Of a DNA stretch of 64,000 nucleotides, positions 39,303 through 48,216 are shown in pieces (positions within the stretch are counted from its first letter, which is position 1; the number at the start of each line of letters is the position of its first letter). The position numbers and the translations under genes are program-made. The stretch lies in assembly GCF_000308295.2 (NCBI RefSeq), contig NZ_HG326653.1:511901-575900 (forward strand), in the 5' to 3' direction. Under the pieces are notes generated by a model. The model was not told where the DNA came from and made no database searches. It was given only the letters and a program-made list of their open reading frames with translations. The stretch is from Afipia birgiae 34632 (GTDB lineage: Bacteria > Pseudomonadota > Alphaproteobacteria > Rhizobiales > Xanthobacteraceae).

Positions 39303-40745
39303 TTACATGTTGTATGCACGCTCCGTGTGGTCGGTGATGTCGAGGCCTTCGCGCTCCGCGTCGACCGGAACACGCAAGCCCACGATCACATCGACGACCT
39401 TGAACAGGATCGCCGAACCGATGCCCGAGAACAGCAGCGTGGTGCAGACGCCCCAAAACTGGGATGTCATCTGCGCCACGAGGTCGTAGTCGCCGACCTT
39501 GCCGGCGACGTAGTCCATCACGCCGGTGCCGCCCAGGGCGGGGTTGACCAGGATGCCGGTGCCCAGAGCGCCGACGATGCCGCCGATGCAGTGGATGCCG
39601 AACACGTCGAGTGAGTCGTCATAACCAAGCGCGTTCTTCACGACGGTGCAGAAGAACAGGCAGACGACGCCGACGACGAGGCCGAGCACGATCGCGCCCA
39701 TCGGACCGGAGAAACCGGCCGCTGGCGTGACAGCAACGAGACCCGCGACTGCGCCGGACAATGCGCCGAGCAGCGAGGGGTGCCCCTTGATCATCCACTC
39801 CGCGAACATCCACGACAGAGCCGCCGCTGCGGTTGCAACGAAGGTGTTGGTCATGGCGAGCGCAGCGCCGCTTGAGGCTTCGAGGTTCGATCCGGCGTTG
39901 AAGCCGAACCAGCCCACCCACAGAAGGGCAGCGCCGATCATGGTCATGGTCAGCGAGTGCGGAGCCATCAGTTCCTTGCCGTAGCCGGTGCGCTTGCCGA
40001 TGATGAGCGCGCCGACGAGGCCCGCGATACCGGCGTTGATGTGCACCACGGTGCCGCCTGCGAAGTCGAGTGCGCCCTTCTTGAAGATGAAGCCGCCGTC
40101 CGCCATCACATCGTCGAGTTTCGCCTGCGCCGCAGTCTTTGCTGCACCGTCAGCCGCGGCTGCAAGGGCCTTGGCCGCATCGGTGATCGCGTCCGGACCC
40201 GCCCAGTACCAAACCATGTGCGCCATCGGGAAATAGATCAGCGTGACCCAGAGCGGGACGAACAGCGCGAGCGCCGCGAACTTCGTGCGTTCCGCAAAAG
40301 CGCCGACGATGAGGGCCGGGGTGATTGCAGCGAAGGTGAGCTGGAAGCAGAAGTACACCAGTTCGGAAATGTTGACGTCGACGCTGAACGTCGCCGCCGC
40401 CGATTCCAGAGTGATGCCGGACATGAAGGCTTTCGAGAAGCCGCCGATGAAATCAGAGCCGCCGGTGAAGGCGAGGCTGTAGCCGTACACTGCCCAGATA
40501 ATGGTGACGATGCAGACGGTGTAGAAAACCTGAGCCAGCACCGAGAGCATGTTCTTGGAGCGGACGAGTCCACCGTAGAACAGGGCGAGACCCGGGATGG
40601 TCATCAGCAGCACGAGAATCGCCGATGTCATGACCCAGGCGTTATCGCCCTTGTTGATCGTCGGCGCTGCGTAGGCGGCTGTCGTGGCGAAAAGGCCGAC
40701 TGCGAGAGCTGTCAATCCCGCGCTGGTGGGACGCTTGAACGTCAT
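39303..40745 (-). CDS. amtB: Ammonium transporter AmtB, copy 1
   Basis: Trimeric ammonium channel of the inner membrane. 480 residues: cleavable N-terminal signal (LTALAVGLFATTAAYA), VMTSAILVLLMTIPGLALFYGGLVRSKN, YFCFQLTFAAITPALIVGAF, WYWAGP, DFAGGTVVHINAGIAGLVGALIIGKR with the first pore His, SLDVFGIHCIGGIVGALGTGIL with the second, and a C-terminal cytosolic tail that GlnK blocks. I chose ATG 40745 (MTFKRPT). An extra ~30-residue Ala-rich loop (about residues 190-220) is uncommon. It follows its glnK by 37 bases. Confidence 0.96.
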   Translation of the reverse strand: MTFKRPTSAGLTALAVGLFATTAAYAAPTINKGDNAWVMTSAILVLLMTIPGLALFYGGLVRSKNMLSVLAQVFYTVCIVTIIWAVYGYSLAFTGGSDFIGGFSKAFMSGITLESAAATFSVDVNISELVYFCFQLTFAAITPALIVGAFAERTKFAALALFVPLWVTLIYFPMAHMVWYWAGPDAITDAAKALAAAADGAAKTAAQAKLDDVMADGGFIFKKGALDFAGGTVVHINAGIAGLVGALIIGKRTGYGKELMAPHSLTMTMIGAALLWVGWFGFNAGSNLEASSGAALAMTNTFVATAAAALSWMFAEWMIKGHPSLLGALSGAVAGLVAVTPAAGFSGPMGAIVLGLVVGVVCLFFCTVVKNALGYDDSLDVFGIHCIGGIVGALGTGILVNPALGGTGVMDYVAGKVGDYDLVAQMTSQFWGVCTTLLFSGIGSAILFKVVDVIVGLRVPVDAEREGLDITDHTERAYNM

Positions 40746-40782
40746 TTGTTTGTACTCCTGATAAGATGAGGTTTGCGCGAAA

Positions 40783-41175
<393 letters not shown>

Positions 41176-41224
41176 TCACCGCGCGAAGACAGATCACTCC
41201 ACGGGCACAGCCGGGTCCCATAGA

Positions 41225-41240
41225 ATCAAATGCCGTGCCA
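41225..41240 (-). promoter_or_regulatory. Sigma-54-type -24/-12 promoter upstream of glnK
   Basis: On the minus strand the sequence is TGGCACGGCATTTGAT. It matches TGGCACG-N4-TTGCW except GA for GC at -12. It lies ~105 bases before the glnK start. I saw no equivalent ahead of the second glnK. Confidence 0.6.
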
Positions 41241-41355
41241 ACACCGCGAAAATTGCTAACGGTTTATGAATCCGAGGGTTTTCGGCCCCGAGGGGTGCGC
41301 GCAACAATGAGGCGATTTGGCCACGCCTAAAAGATCGACAGGAATGCCAAAAACA

Positions 41356-41389
41356 TGGGCACATCAGACTGTCGACACATTCGTGCCCA
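41356..41389. repeat. Inverted repeat with nested palindrome between the two glnK-amtB units
   Basis: TGGGCAC and GTGCCCA are separated by 20 bases that contain the palindrome TGTCGACA (41370-41377), nearly centred. It lies about 120 bases upstream of the sigma-54-type promoter, a distance typical of activator sites, but the half-site spacing is not the usual NtrC one. Confidence 0.5.
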
Positions 41390-41400
41390 CCGGAGAAGCA

Positions 41401-41438
41401 AAAGAGGATTCGAGCCCTGAAAAGGGCCAAGATCCTCA
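41401..41438 (-). terminator. Probable terminator for the second amtB
   Basis: GAGGATC..GGCCC and GGGC..GATCCTC-like arms form an imperfect stem with a loop at CTGAAAA, and CTTTTGC follows on the minus strand. It lies 14 bases after the amtB stop. Confidence 0.65.
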
Positions 41439-41452
41439 CCAATTAAGGCGGT

Positions 41453-42763
41453 TTATTGGAGGGCTTCGCCGTGCTGGGTGATGTCCAGCCCCTCGACCTC
41501 ATGCTCGTGCGAGACCCGCAGGCCGGCCAGCATGTCGACGATCTTGAGCAGGACGAAGGTCACGCCGCTGGTCCAGGCGAACACGACCGCGACGCCATAG
41601 GCCTGGGTCAGCAGCAGTTTGGGATTGCCCTCGATCAGCCCGGCGGTTCCGCCGATGGCGGCGGTGGCGAAAATCCCGGTCATCAGGGTGCCCAGCAGTC
41701 CACCGATGCCGTGAATGCCAAACACGTCGAGCGTATCGTCGTAATTGAAGCGGTGCTTGAGGCTGGTGCACGCCCAGAAACACACCGCGCCCGCGATCAC
41801 GCCGATCACGATGCCATGCCAGGGCTCCACGAAGCCGGACGCGGGCGTAATCGTGCCGAGCCCGGCCACGGCGCCCGAGATCATGCCGAGGACCGAGGGC
41901 TTGCGCCGGGTGATCCATTCAATCGCGCACCACGTCAGCGCTCCGGCGCAGGCCGCCAGATGCGTTGCGAGAATCGCCATCACCGCACGTGAACTGGCCT
42001 GCAGCGCCGAGCCGCCGTTGAAGCCGAACCAGCCGACCCACAACAGGCCGGTGCCGATAACGGCGAGCGAAAGATCGTAGGGCGCAAGGTTCTCCGTGCC
42101 GTAACCGCGGCGACGGCCCATCACGACAGCTGCCACGAGGCCGGCAGTGCCCGCGCTGAGATGCACAACGAGGCCGCCGGCAAAATCCAGCACGCCCGCC
42201 TGCGCCAGGAAGCCGCCGCCCCACACCCAGTGCGCGAGCGGGATGTAAACCAGCGTGAACCAGCCGATGCAGAACAGCACGTAGGAGGAAAACCGCATCC
42301 GGTCGGCGACCGATCCGGCGACCAGCGCGACCGTGATCACCGCGAAGGTCATTTGATAGATGATGAACAGTGCTTCCGGAATCGTCTTCGCCGCCGGATT
42401 GACGCCATCCATCGTCATGCTGGACAACAGAAAACGCTCCAGCGTGCCGATCCACGCACCGTCACCGACAAACACAAGACTGTAGCCGTAGATCACCCAC
42501 AGAATGGAAATCAGTGCCACTGCCATCAGGCTTTGTGCCATGGTCGCAAGCACGTTTTTCTTGCGCACCATGCCGGCATAAAACAGCGCGAGACCCGGTA
42601 TGGTCATCATCAGGACGAGCGCGGTCGCGGTGATCATCCACGCGGTGTCGGCGCCGTCGATCTTTGCCGGTTCAGCAAGGGCGGGTGTTGCAGTTGTGAA
42701 AGCGAAGGCCGCAACGGAAGCCGCCGTCGCAAACCGTGCGACTGCACGCGGTAATCTCAACAT
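41453..42763 (-). CDS. amtB: Ammonium transporter AmtB, copy 2
   Basis: 436 residues and a full Amt channel: signal peptide (FATAASVAAFAFTTATPALAEP), MITATALVLMMTIPGLALFYAGMVRKKN, IIYQMTFAVITVALVAGSVADR, DFAGGLVVHLSAGTAGLVAAVVMG (first pore His), DVFGIHGIGGLLGTLMTGIF (second), and C-terminal tail EGLDITQHGEALQ. It is shorter than copy 1, lacking the Ala-rich loop. The paired glnK lies upstream with a 132-base gap that holds a 45-bp palindromic repeat. Confidence 0.96.
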   Translation of the reverse strand: MLRLPRAVARFATAASVAAFAFTTATPALAEPAKIDGADTAWMITATALVLMMTIPGLALFYAGMVRKKNVLATMAQSLMAVALISILWVIYGYSLVFVGDGAWIGTLERFLLSSMTMDGVNPAAKTIPEALFIIYQMTFAVITVALVAGSVADRMRFSSYVLFCIGWFTLVYIPLAHWVWGGGFLAQAGVLDFAGGLVVHLSAGTAGLVAAVVMGRRRGYGTENLAPYDLSLAVIGTGLLWVGWFGFNGGSALQASSRAVMAILATHLAACAGALTWCAIEWITRRKPSVLGMISGAVAGLGTITPASGFVEPWHGIVIGVIAGAVCFWACTSLKHRFNYDDTLDVFGIHGIGGLLGTLMTGIFATAAIGGTAGLIEGNPKLLLTQAYGVAVVFAWTSGVTFVLLKIVDMLAGLRVSHEHEVEGLDITQHGEALQ

Positions 42764-42844
42764 GATAATCCCCCCGGCTAGGAAGACCTTGCGGCGTCTT
42801 GCACGCGCCGCTGCAGTCGCTTGGTGATGCTTACTTTCGTTTGA

Positions 42845-42889
42845 GCATGATCGGGTCCGAAAACCGCTTTCAACTTTTCGGGATCAAGC
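42845..42889 (-). repeat. 45-bp imperfect palindromic repeat, copy 4
   Basis: GCATGATC at one end, GATCAAGC at the other, with CGAAAAC/CTTTTCGG inner arms. It lies between the second glnK stop and amtB start, so it would be in the shared transcript, as copy 2 is in the his transcript. Confidence 0.8.
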
Positions 42890-42895
42890 CCGCAA

Positions 42896-43234
42896 TCAAA
42901 GTGCGTCGTTGTCGGTTTCGCCCGTCCGGATGCGGACGGCGTTTTCGATCGGTGTAACGAAAACCTTGCCGTCGCCGATCTGTCCGGTGCGTGCACCTGC
43001 GGTGATGACCTGTACGGCCTGCTCGGCGAGGTCGCTTCCGACTGCGATTTCAATGCGCAGCTTCGGCAGGAAATTCACGATGTATTCGGCGCCACGGTAG
43101 ATTTCGGTATGCCCTTTCTGGCGGCCAAAACCCTTCACCTCGGTAACGGTCATGCCGTGAACCCCGATCGCGGTCAGGGCCAGACGGACCTCTTCAAGTT
43201 TGAAGGGTTTGATGATGGCGGTGATAAGCTTCAT
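42896..43234 (-). CDS. glnK: PII signalling protein GlnK, copy 2
   Basis: 112 residues with Tyr51 in [15 protein letters not shown] intact, [25 protein letters not shown] and the conserved N-terminus [19 protein letters not shown]. It differs from copy 1 at about a quarter of positions, mostly outside the T-loop. With the second amtB it forms a duplicate unit; Rhodopseudomonas palustris has the same tandem organisation. No sigma-54 box was found upstream. Confidence 0.96.
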   Translation of the reverse strand: MKLITAIIKPFKLEEVRLALTAIGVHGMTVTEVKGFGRQKGHTEIYRGAEYIVNFLPKLRIEIAVGSDLAEQAVQVITAGARTGQIGDGKVFVTPIENAVRIRTGETDNDAL

Positions 43235-43488
43235 GGTCGCTCTTCATCCCTAAATCAGTGCGGAAGCGTCAGGAGTCTTTACGCGCGCCTGCGGGAATCC
43301 GCTACCTTTTTGGGCAAAGCGGCGGAAAAATATGCAGGCCGGTTCGAAAAGCGTTGCGGCAATGCGCGGTCAGTTTGTAGCATCCGCCCTCTCGGGGGTT
43401 GAGACCGAATGCGATTTGCTTTGATGCTGCACGACAGTCGTCTTGCGGCCGGTCCGGCGCTCCATTTTCCGAAAGAAAAGGAATTATC

Positions 43489-44367
43489 ATGCCGGGCCGA
43501 TCTTGGTTTGTTGCCGCCGGGGAGAAGCAGGAAGGTCCATATTCCGAGGATGAATTTCGCGATCTGATTGCGCGAGGAAACATCCGGCCCGACACCTATG
43601 TCTGGGCCGACGGCATGCAGGACTGGAAATACGCTGGAGATATCCCGGGCCTGCTGTCGCCCGGCCGTGCGCCACTTTCGATTCCGCGTCCGGGTGCATC
43701 CGCGCCGTCCGCCAACGGCGATCAGTCGGGCGGATCGCTTTCGATCGAGATCGGCATCTGGGAGATGCTCGGTCGCGCGCTGGTTTTCCTGATCGGATTT
43801 CTGCTGGTCATTCCGGCGCCATGGGTTGCGGCAAGTTTCTACGGCTGGATCATCTCGCGCATCCATGTGCCGCAACGGGGCTATCTCGGTTTCACCGGAA
43901 AGCCGCTCGACATCTGGTACGTTTTCATTGGGCTGGCGCTGATGACGTATGTCGGCAGCTTCACCGACATTCCTTACCTGAGCTACCTTCTGTTTCCGCT
44001 TCAGGCGTACTTGTCGTGGCTCACGGTGCGGTGGGTTGTGGCCAACATTACGGCGGATGGCCGGCCGCTTCGGCTCAGCTTCGATGGCAGCCCGTGGGTT
44101 TATATCGGCTGGTACGTTTTACTGGCGCTGTCCTTCATCACCATCATCGGCTGGGCGTGGGTTCTCACCGCGTGGATGCGATGGACGTGCAGCAACATCA
44201 CGGGCACACGGCGCGCCATTTCGTTCAACGCGACCGGACTGGAGACACTGTGGCGAACGCTGGTCCTCTCCATCGGCTCGGTGTTGATTATTCCGATTCC
44301 GTGGGTGATGGGCTGGTACACCCGCTGGTACGTGTCGCAATTTTCCGCAACGGAGCGCCTGTCGTAA
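43489..44367 (+). CDS. GYF_2/DUF4339 head plus four-module membrane protein (DUF898-like)
   Basis: 292 residues. Residues 4-57 (WFVAAGEKQEGPYSEDEF, YVWADGMQDWKYAG) are a GYF_2 domain, a bacterial peptide-binding-like module. A Pro/Ser-rich linker follows, then from residue 90 a membrane part built of four similar units of 40-60 residues: each has hydrophobic helices, a W-rich turn (e.g. IPAPWV, IPIPWV, IGWAWV), a WxxSxI or NIT segment, and an F.G ending (LGFTG, LSFDG, ISFNATG). ATG 43489 is preceded by AAAGGAA. Function unknown. A terminator follows closely, so it is likely a single-gene transcript. Confidence 0.8.
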   Translation: MPGRSWFVAAGEKQEGPYSEDEFRDLIARGNIRPDTYVWADGMQDWKYAGDIPGLLSPGRAPLSIPRPGASAPSANGDQSGGSLSIEIGIWEMLGRALVFLIGFLLVIPAPWVAASFYGWIISRIHVPQRGYLGFTGKPLDIWYVFIGLALMTYVGSFTDIPYLSYLLFPLQAYLSWLTVRWVVANITADGRPLRLSFDGSPWVYIGWYVLLALSFITIIGWAWVLTAWMRWTCSNITGTRRAISFNATGLETLWRTLVLSIGSVLIIPIPWVMGWYTRWYVSQFSATERLS

Positions 44368-44402
44368 GCCAACGTCAGCGCAATCAGTCGTCTGAAATGA
44401 AG

Positions 44403-44427
44403 GCCGCCGGTTACGCCGGCGGCTTTT
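44403..44427 (+). terminator. Intrinsic terminator, overlapping the end of tesB
   Basis: GCCGCCGG and CCGGCGGC form an 8-bp stem around TTACG, followed by TTTT. It ends the rightward GYF-domain gene, while the 3' arm encodes the last residues of the convergent tesB. Confidence 0.85.
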
Positions 44428-45295
44428 CCTTGCGCTCCCGCAGCGAACCTTCCTGTGCGACGGAAGCGACCAGTGTGCCGTCCTGCTTGAAGATCAGGCC
44501 ACGTGTCAGCCCGCGGCCGTCCTGGGCGCTGGGCGAATCCTGCGCGTAGAGCAGCCATTCGTCGGCGCGGAACGGCCGATGAAACCACATCGCGTGATCG
44601 AGGCTCGCAGGCATCATGCGATTGTCGAACAAGGTACGGCCATAGCGCGCCATCGCGGCATCGAGCAGTGAGAAGTCCGATGCATAGGCCAGCGCGCATA
44701 GATGCAGCGCCGGATCGTCCGGCAGTTTTGCGACCGTACGAATCCAGACGTGGATGCGACCGTCGTCGATTTTCTGGCCGAAGTAACGGCCGAGTTCAAC
44801 CGGGCGTAGCTCGATCGGCCGGTCGGATTCGTAGTAGCGCCGGATGAAGTCCGGCATCTCCTTGAAGATCGGCTGCTTGGACACTTCTTCCGCGGTCAGT
44901 TTCTCGGGCGGCGGAACGTCCGGCATCTTGTCCTGATGGTTGAATGAACCTTCTTCCTCGGCATGGAACGATACCATGATCGAGAAGATGGCGTGACCAT
45001 GCTGGATCGCAGTGACGCGCCGCGTCGAATAACTCTTGCCGTCGCGCAGCCGCTCGACTTCGTAGATGATCGGAATCTGCGGATCGCCGGGAAGAATGAA
45101 GTAGCAATGCAGGGAATGCGGCAGCCGCTTTTCGACATTCTCGACGGTGCGGCATGCCGCCACCATCGCCTGACCGATCACCTGCCCGCCGAACACGCGC
45201 TGCCAGCGCGTCTTGGGGCTGGTGCCGCGGAACATGTTCACTTCGAGCTGTTCGATATCGAGGATCGACAACAGATCAATCAGGCTTTTCGACAT
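44411..45295 (-). CDS. tesB: Acyl-CoA thioesterase II
   Basis: Hydrolyses acyl-CoA to fatty acid and CoA. 294 residues of the double hot-dog TesB family: LDIEQLEVNMFRGTSPKTRWQRVFGGQVIGQAMVAA, SLHCYFILPGDPQIPIIYEVERLRDGKSYSTRRVTA, and a C-terminal half with ASLDHAMWFHRPFRADEWLLYAQDSPSAQDGRGLTRGLIF. The Asp-Thr-Gln catalytic set is expected there. It is divergent from the UbiH-family gene across 177 bases. Its last codons fall in a terminator hairpin. Confidence 0.95.
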   Translation of the reverse strand: MSKSLIDLLSILDIEQLEVNMFRGTSPKTRWQRVFGGQVIGQAMVAACRTVENVEKRLPHSLHCYFILPGDPQIPIIYEVERLRDGKSYSTRRVTAIQHGHAIFSIMVSFHAEEEGSFNHQDKMPDVPPPEKLTAEEVSKQPIFKEMPDFIRRYYESDRPIELRPVELGRYFGQKIDDGRIHVWIRTVAKLPDDPALHLCALAYASDFSLLDAAMARYGRTLFDNRMMPASLDHAMWFHRPFRADEWLLYAQDSPSAQDGRGLTRGLIFKQDGTLVASVAQEGSLRERKEKPPA

Positions 45296-45472
45296 TCACG
45301 ATGTTCCGATCTTCGATACGAAGCGACAACGAGGCGGTTTCCGGCGGTCCAAAAACCCTGATAAACAGCGGTGGCTCATTCCGGACCCATTCATGGGGCA
45401 TGTTTCCCCCATGGCCGGGTTTGAGGCAAGAGCGGCCGTGAAACGAAATGTACCTATGAAGGTCGGGGTCTT

Positions 45473-46693
45473 ATGTCGTCACAACGAAGCATCGTGATCG
45501 GAGGAGGCGCATTCGCCGGTCTGGGACTGGCGCTGGCGCTGAGGCAGGGCCTTGGTCCCGAAATTCCGATTGTCGTTGCCGATCCGGCTTTCGCGATGAA
45601 GCCGAGCCGCGATCCGCGCGCGTCTGCAATCGTTGCCGCCTGCCGCCGGTTGTTCGAGGTAGTCGGTGTCTGGAATCAGGTGGCCGACAGCGCTCAGCCG
45701 ATCCTGGACATGGTGGTGACGGACTCGCGTCTTGAGGATGCGACACGCCCGATCTTCCTGACCTTCGGCGGCGAAGTCGAGCCCGGCGAACCATTCGCGC
45801 ACATGGTCGAGAATCGCCTCCTGATCAACGCGCTGGTGACGCGCGCGGAATCCGAAGGTATCGAACTCAATGCGGTCGCTGTTTCAAGTTACGACGTGCA
45901 CGGCGATGGCACGCGCGTCACGCTGAGCGACGGTCGTGTGATTGATGCAAGTCTTCTCGTTGCGGCTGATGGCGCGAAATCGAAGCTGCGCGAGCGCGCT
46001 GGTATCGCAACGCACGGCTGGGACTACGATCAGTCCGGCATTGTCGTGACCGTCGGACATGAGCGCGATCATCACGGCCGCGCCGAAGAACATTTCCTGC
46101 CTGCGGGTCCGTTTGCGATCCTACCGCTCAAGGGCAATCGCTCGTCGCTGGTCTGGACCGAGAGCCGGCGAGAAGCCGCGCGGATCATCGAATTGCCCGA
46201 CAATGAATTTCAGACCGAACTGGAAACGAGGTTCGGGCTTCATCTCGGCGAGGTGAAAGCGCTCGACAAACCGCGCGCTTTTCCGCTCGGCTATTTCGTG
46301 GCGCGCTCCTTCATCGCAGAGCGGCTCGCGCTGGTCGGCGACGCGGCGCATGTGATTCATCCCATTGCGGGGCAGGGGCTCAACATGGGCCTGAAGGATG
46401 CGGCGGCGCTGGCGGAAGTGATCGTCGACGCGGCGCGGCTCGGCATCGATCCCGGGCAGGCCGATGTTCTGGAGCGCTATCAGCGCTGGCGGCGTTTTGA
46501 CACTGTGGCGATGGGTGTCGCCACCAATTCACTGAACATGCTGTTCTCGAACAAATCGACCCTGTTGCGCACGGTGCGCGATATCGGCCTCGGTCTTGTC
46601 GATCGCGTGCCGCCGCTGAAAAGCGCGTTCATTCGTCAGGCGGCAGGATTGTCCGGCGAAGTGCCGCGCTTGTTGCGCGGCGAGGCGCTGTAG
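45473..46693 (+). CDS. Ubiquinone biosynthesis hydroxylase, UbiH/UbiF/COQ6 family
   Basis: FAD monooxygenase adding hydroxyl groups to the quinone ring. 406 residues: dinucleotide-binding SIVIGGGAFAGLGLALALRQG at the N-terminus, DARASAIVAACRRLFEVVGVW-like signature, LVAADGAKSKLRERAGI, and FAD-binding LALVGDAAHVIHPIAGQGLNMGLKDAAAL. The member (UbiH, UbiF, UbiI or UbiL) cannot be decided here. A repeat follows directly after its stop. Confidence 0.92.
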   Translation: MSSQRSIVIGGGAFAGLGLALALRQGLGPEIPIVVADPAFAMKPSRDPRASAIVAACRRLFEVVGVWNQVADSAQPILDMVVTDSRLEDATRPIFLTFGGEVEPGEPFAHMVENRLLINALVTRAESEGIELNAVAVSSYDVHGDGTRVTLSDGRVIDASLLVAADGAKSKLRERAGIATHGWDYDQSGIVVTVGHERDHHGRAEEHFLPAGPFAILPLKGNRSSLVWTESRREAARIIELPDNEFQTELETRFGLHLGEVKALDKPRAFPLGYFVARSFIAERLALVGDAAHVIHPIAGQGLNMGLKDAAALAEVIVDAARLGIDPGQADVLERYQRWRRFDTVAMGVATNSLNMLFSNKSTLLRTVRDIGLGLVDRVPPLKSAFIRQAAGLSGEVPRLLRGEAL

Positions 46694-46696
46694 GTC

Positions 46697-46785
46697 CGTC
46701 ATTGCGAGGAGCGAAAGCGACGAAGCAATCCAGTCCTTTGTTGCGCAAGACGAAGCTGGATTGCTTCGCTTCGCTCGCAATGACG
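46697..46785. repeat. 89-bp inverted repeat (CGTCATTGCGAG family)
   Basis: Outer arms CGTCATTGCGAG...GCAATCCAG and CTGGATTGC...CTCGCAATGACG pair over about 30 bases with a short unpaired centre. It occupies the gap between the UbiH-family gene and the SnoaL-like gene that converge here. Such extragenic palindromes recur in related genomes; it could be a MITE or terminator-like element. Confidence 0.8.
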
Positions 46786-46793
46786 ATGCAAAG

Positions 46794-47186
46794 TCAGCTT
46801 GCTTTCGCCAGCTGTTCGCCCATCAGGCGATGCAGAAGATTCATTGCCTTTAGTGGCCGGACCATCACTTTGAAATGTGTAATCAGGAGCCCGTCATCGC
46901 TGAATGTGATGATGTCGACGCCATTGATCTTGATGCCTTCGACCTCGTTCTCGAACTCCAGCACCGCGCCGTTGTCGTTGCGCCACTCGCCGAGATACCT
47001 GAAGCCGGGGCCGCCGAGCACCGTTCCCGCGCTCGCCAGATACTTGAACGTGATGTCGCGTCCTCGCTGCGGCGTGTGGACGACGGGACTTTCGAACACG
47101 GCATCAGGGTGAAGCAGATCCCATAACATTTTTTCATCATGCGATTTGATAAAATCGTGCCAGCGTTCGAGAGCGGCGGGTCGCAT
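46794..47186 (-). CDS. SnoaL/NTF2-like small protein
   Basis: 130 residues of the NTF2 fold: LERWHDFIKSHDEKMLWDLLHPDAVFESPVVHTPQRGRD, YLGEWRNDNGAVLEFENEVEGIKINGVDIITFSDDGLLITHFKVMVRP. This type of cone-shaped barrel binds small ligands; no catalytic Asp or His set is diagnostic. It is single-gene, 71 bases downstream of the Trm112-like gene on the same strand, so co-transcription is possible. Confidence 0.8.
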   Translation of the reverse strand: MRPAALERWHDFIKSHDEKMLWDLLHPDAVFESPVVHTPQRGRDITFKYLASAGTVLGGPGFRYLGEWRNDNGAVLEFENEVEGIKINGVDIITFSDDGLLITHFKVMVRPLKAMNLLHRLMGEQLAKAS

Positions 47187-47257
47187 CGGGTGTCTCCGGT
47201 GGTGTTATGGATAGGCGCCGCGCCCGCGGCAATGCCGCGGGCAGCGAAAGCCGCCGC

Positions 47258-47455
47258 TCAGTCAATCCGGCGCGCTTCTTCCGGCAGCATGATCGGGATG
47301 CCGTCGCGGATCGGGTAGGCGAGCTTGGCGGAGCGCGAGATCAGTTCCTGCCGCGCGCTGTCGAACTCCAGCGGCCCCTTGGTCTGGGGGCACACCAGAA
47401 TTTCGAGAAGTTTCGGATCGACGCCGCTTTCGGGCCGCTCAGACGGCGAGGTCAT
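47258..47455 (-). CDS. Trm112-family protein (UPF0434)
   Basis: 65 residues, the usual size. Motif [20 protein letters not shown], then [21 protein letters not shown]. Only one Cys remains of the zinc-type motif seen in eukaryotic Trm112. The bacterial family is widespread but without a firm role; partners of methyltransferases are suspected. The next leftward gene is the SnoaL-like protein. Confidence 0.9.
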   Translation of the reverse strand: MTSPSERPESGVDPKLLEILVCPQTKGPLEFDSARQELISRSAKLAYPIRDGIPIMLPEEARRID

Positions 47456-47546
47456 AGGTCAACTCCAGATCAGGTCTTGTCGTGGCTTTGTATCACATCC
47501 AGGGCAACCCGGATCAACTGACCGAGCGGTTCCGTTGTCACAATCA

Positions 47547-48107
47547 TCAGGCCGGCGTGTTGGCGATCCTGATCAACTCAGCAAAAATCTCTTCTTGCCG
47601 TGGCTTCGGCAACGGCCTTTCCGAGAGCGTGAAGCCGAGAAATGCCCAGTACAGAATCTGGGCGCGCGCCTGCGCCGCTGCGGGGGAATATCCCTGTGCC
47701 ACAAACAGGCCCTCCATGTATGACAGCCTGCGCCGGTCGATGGCCTGCACCGCCGCGCGGGCCGCTGAATCGACCGTGGCCCAAGTGCGCACCGCCACTT
47801 CCACTGTAAACCTGCTACCGCCGAACGCCCGGCGCAGCAGCACGTTGATGGGAATTTCGCCCTCCGGCGAGCGCTCGAGACTGGCTATGATCTGCTCGGT
47901 CGCAACCTCCCGCCAGCGCTTGAGCAGGGCGGAATGGAACGCGCCGACATCCGCAAAATGCCAATAGAAGCTGCCGCGCGAGACGCCCATGGCTTTCGCC
48001 AGCGGCTCGGCCTTCAGCGCGGTGAATCCGCTTTCGCTCAGCGTTTTCAGGCCCTGATCGAGCCAGTCGGTGGCGGATAGCTGGTCGGATTGCGCGCTGT
48101 TCTTCAC
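47547..48107 (-). CDS. TetR-family transcriptional regulator
   Basis: 186 residues: N-terminal HTH (LKAEPLAKAMGVSRGSFYWHFADVGAF), then a helical ligand domain. The recognition helix segment SRGSFYWHFA is the standard TetR signature. Two palindromes in the divergent gap to the gene at 48217 (CCATAC-N6-GTATTG and CCATAC-N6-GTATGG) fit a self- and neighbour-controlling repressor. The start ATG 48107 is 24 bases from the nearer operator. Ligand unknown. Confidence 0.92.
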   Translation of the reverse strand: MKNSAQSDQLSATDWLDQGLKTLSESGFTALKAEPLAKAMGVSRGSFYWHFADVGAFHSALLKRWREVATEQIIASLERSPEGEIPINVLLRRAFGGSRFTVEVAVRTWATVDSAARAAVQAIDRRRLSYMEGLFVAQGYSPAAAQARAQILYWAFLGFTLSERPLPKPRQEEIFAELIRIANTPA

Positions 48108-48131
48108 CGGTAAACCCCGCCGTCAGCGGCA

Positions 48132-48149
48132 CCATACACAACAGTATTG
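48132..48149. promoter_or_regulatory. Operator-like half-degenerate palindrome, site 1
   Basis: CCATAC-ACAACA-GTATTG, 18 bp, one mismatch from the perfect arms of site 2. It is 24 bases before the TetR start. Confidence 0.6.
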
Positions 48150-48177
48150 ACAGGTGCCAGCATTCGGCGCAGTCTAA

Positions 48178-48195
48178 CCATACACATATGTATGG
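48178..48195. promoter_or_regulatory. Operator-like palindrome, site 2
   Basis: CCATAC-ACATAT-GTATGG, perfect 6-bp arms. Centre-to-centre spacing to site 1 is 46 bp. It lies 22 bases before the divergent gene at 48217, where it would block RNA polymerase. Confidence 0.7.
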
Positions 48196-48216
48196 TCGAG
48201 ATGAGGAGTTGGCGGG

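Noticed and set aside
43235-43488. A sigma-54 promoter for the second glnK
   Set aside because: I scanned the leftward strand for TGGCAC-N5-TTGC and found no acceptable match.
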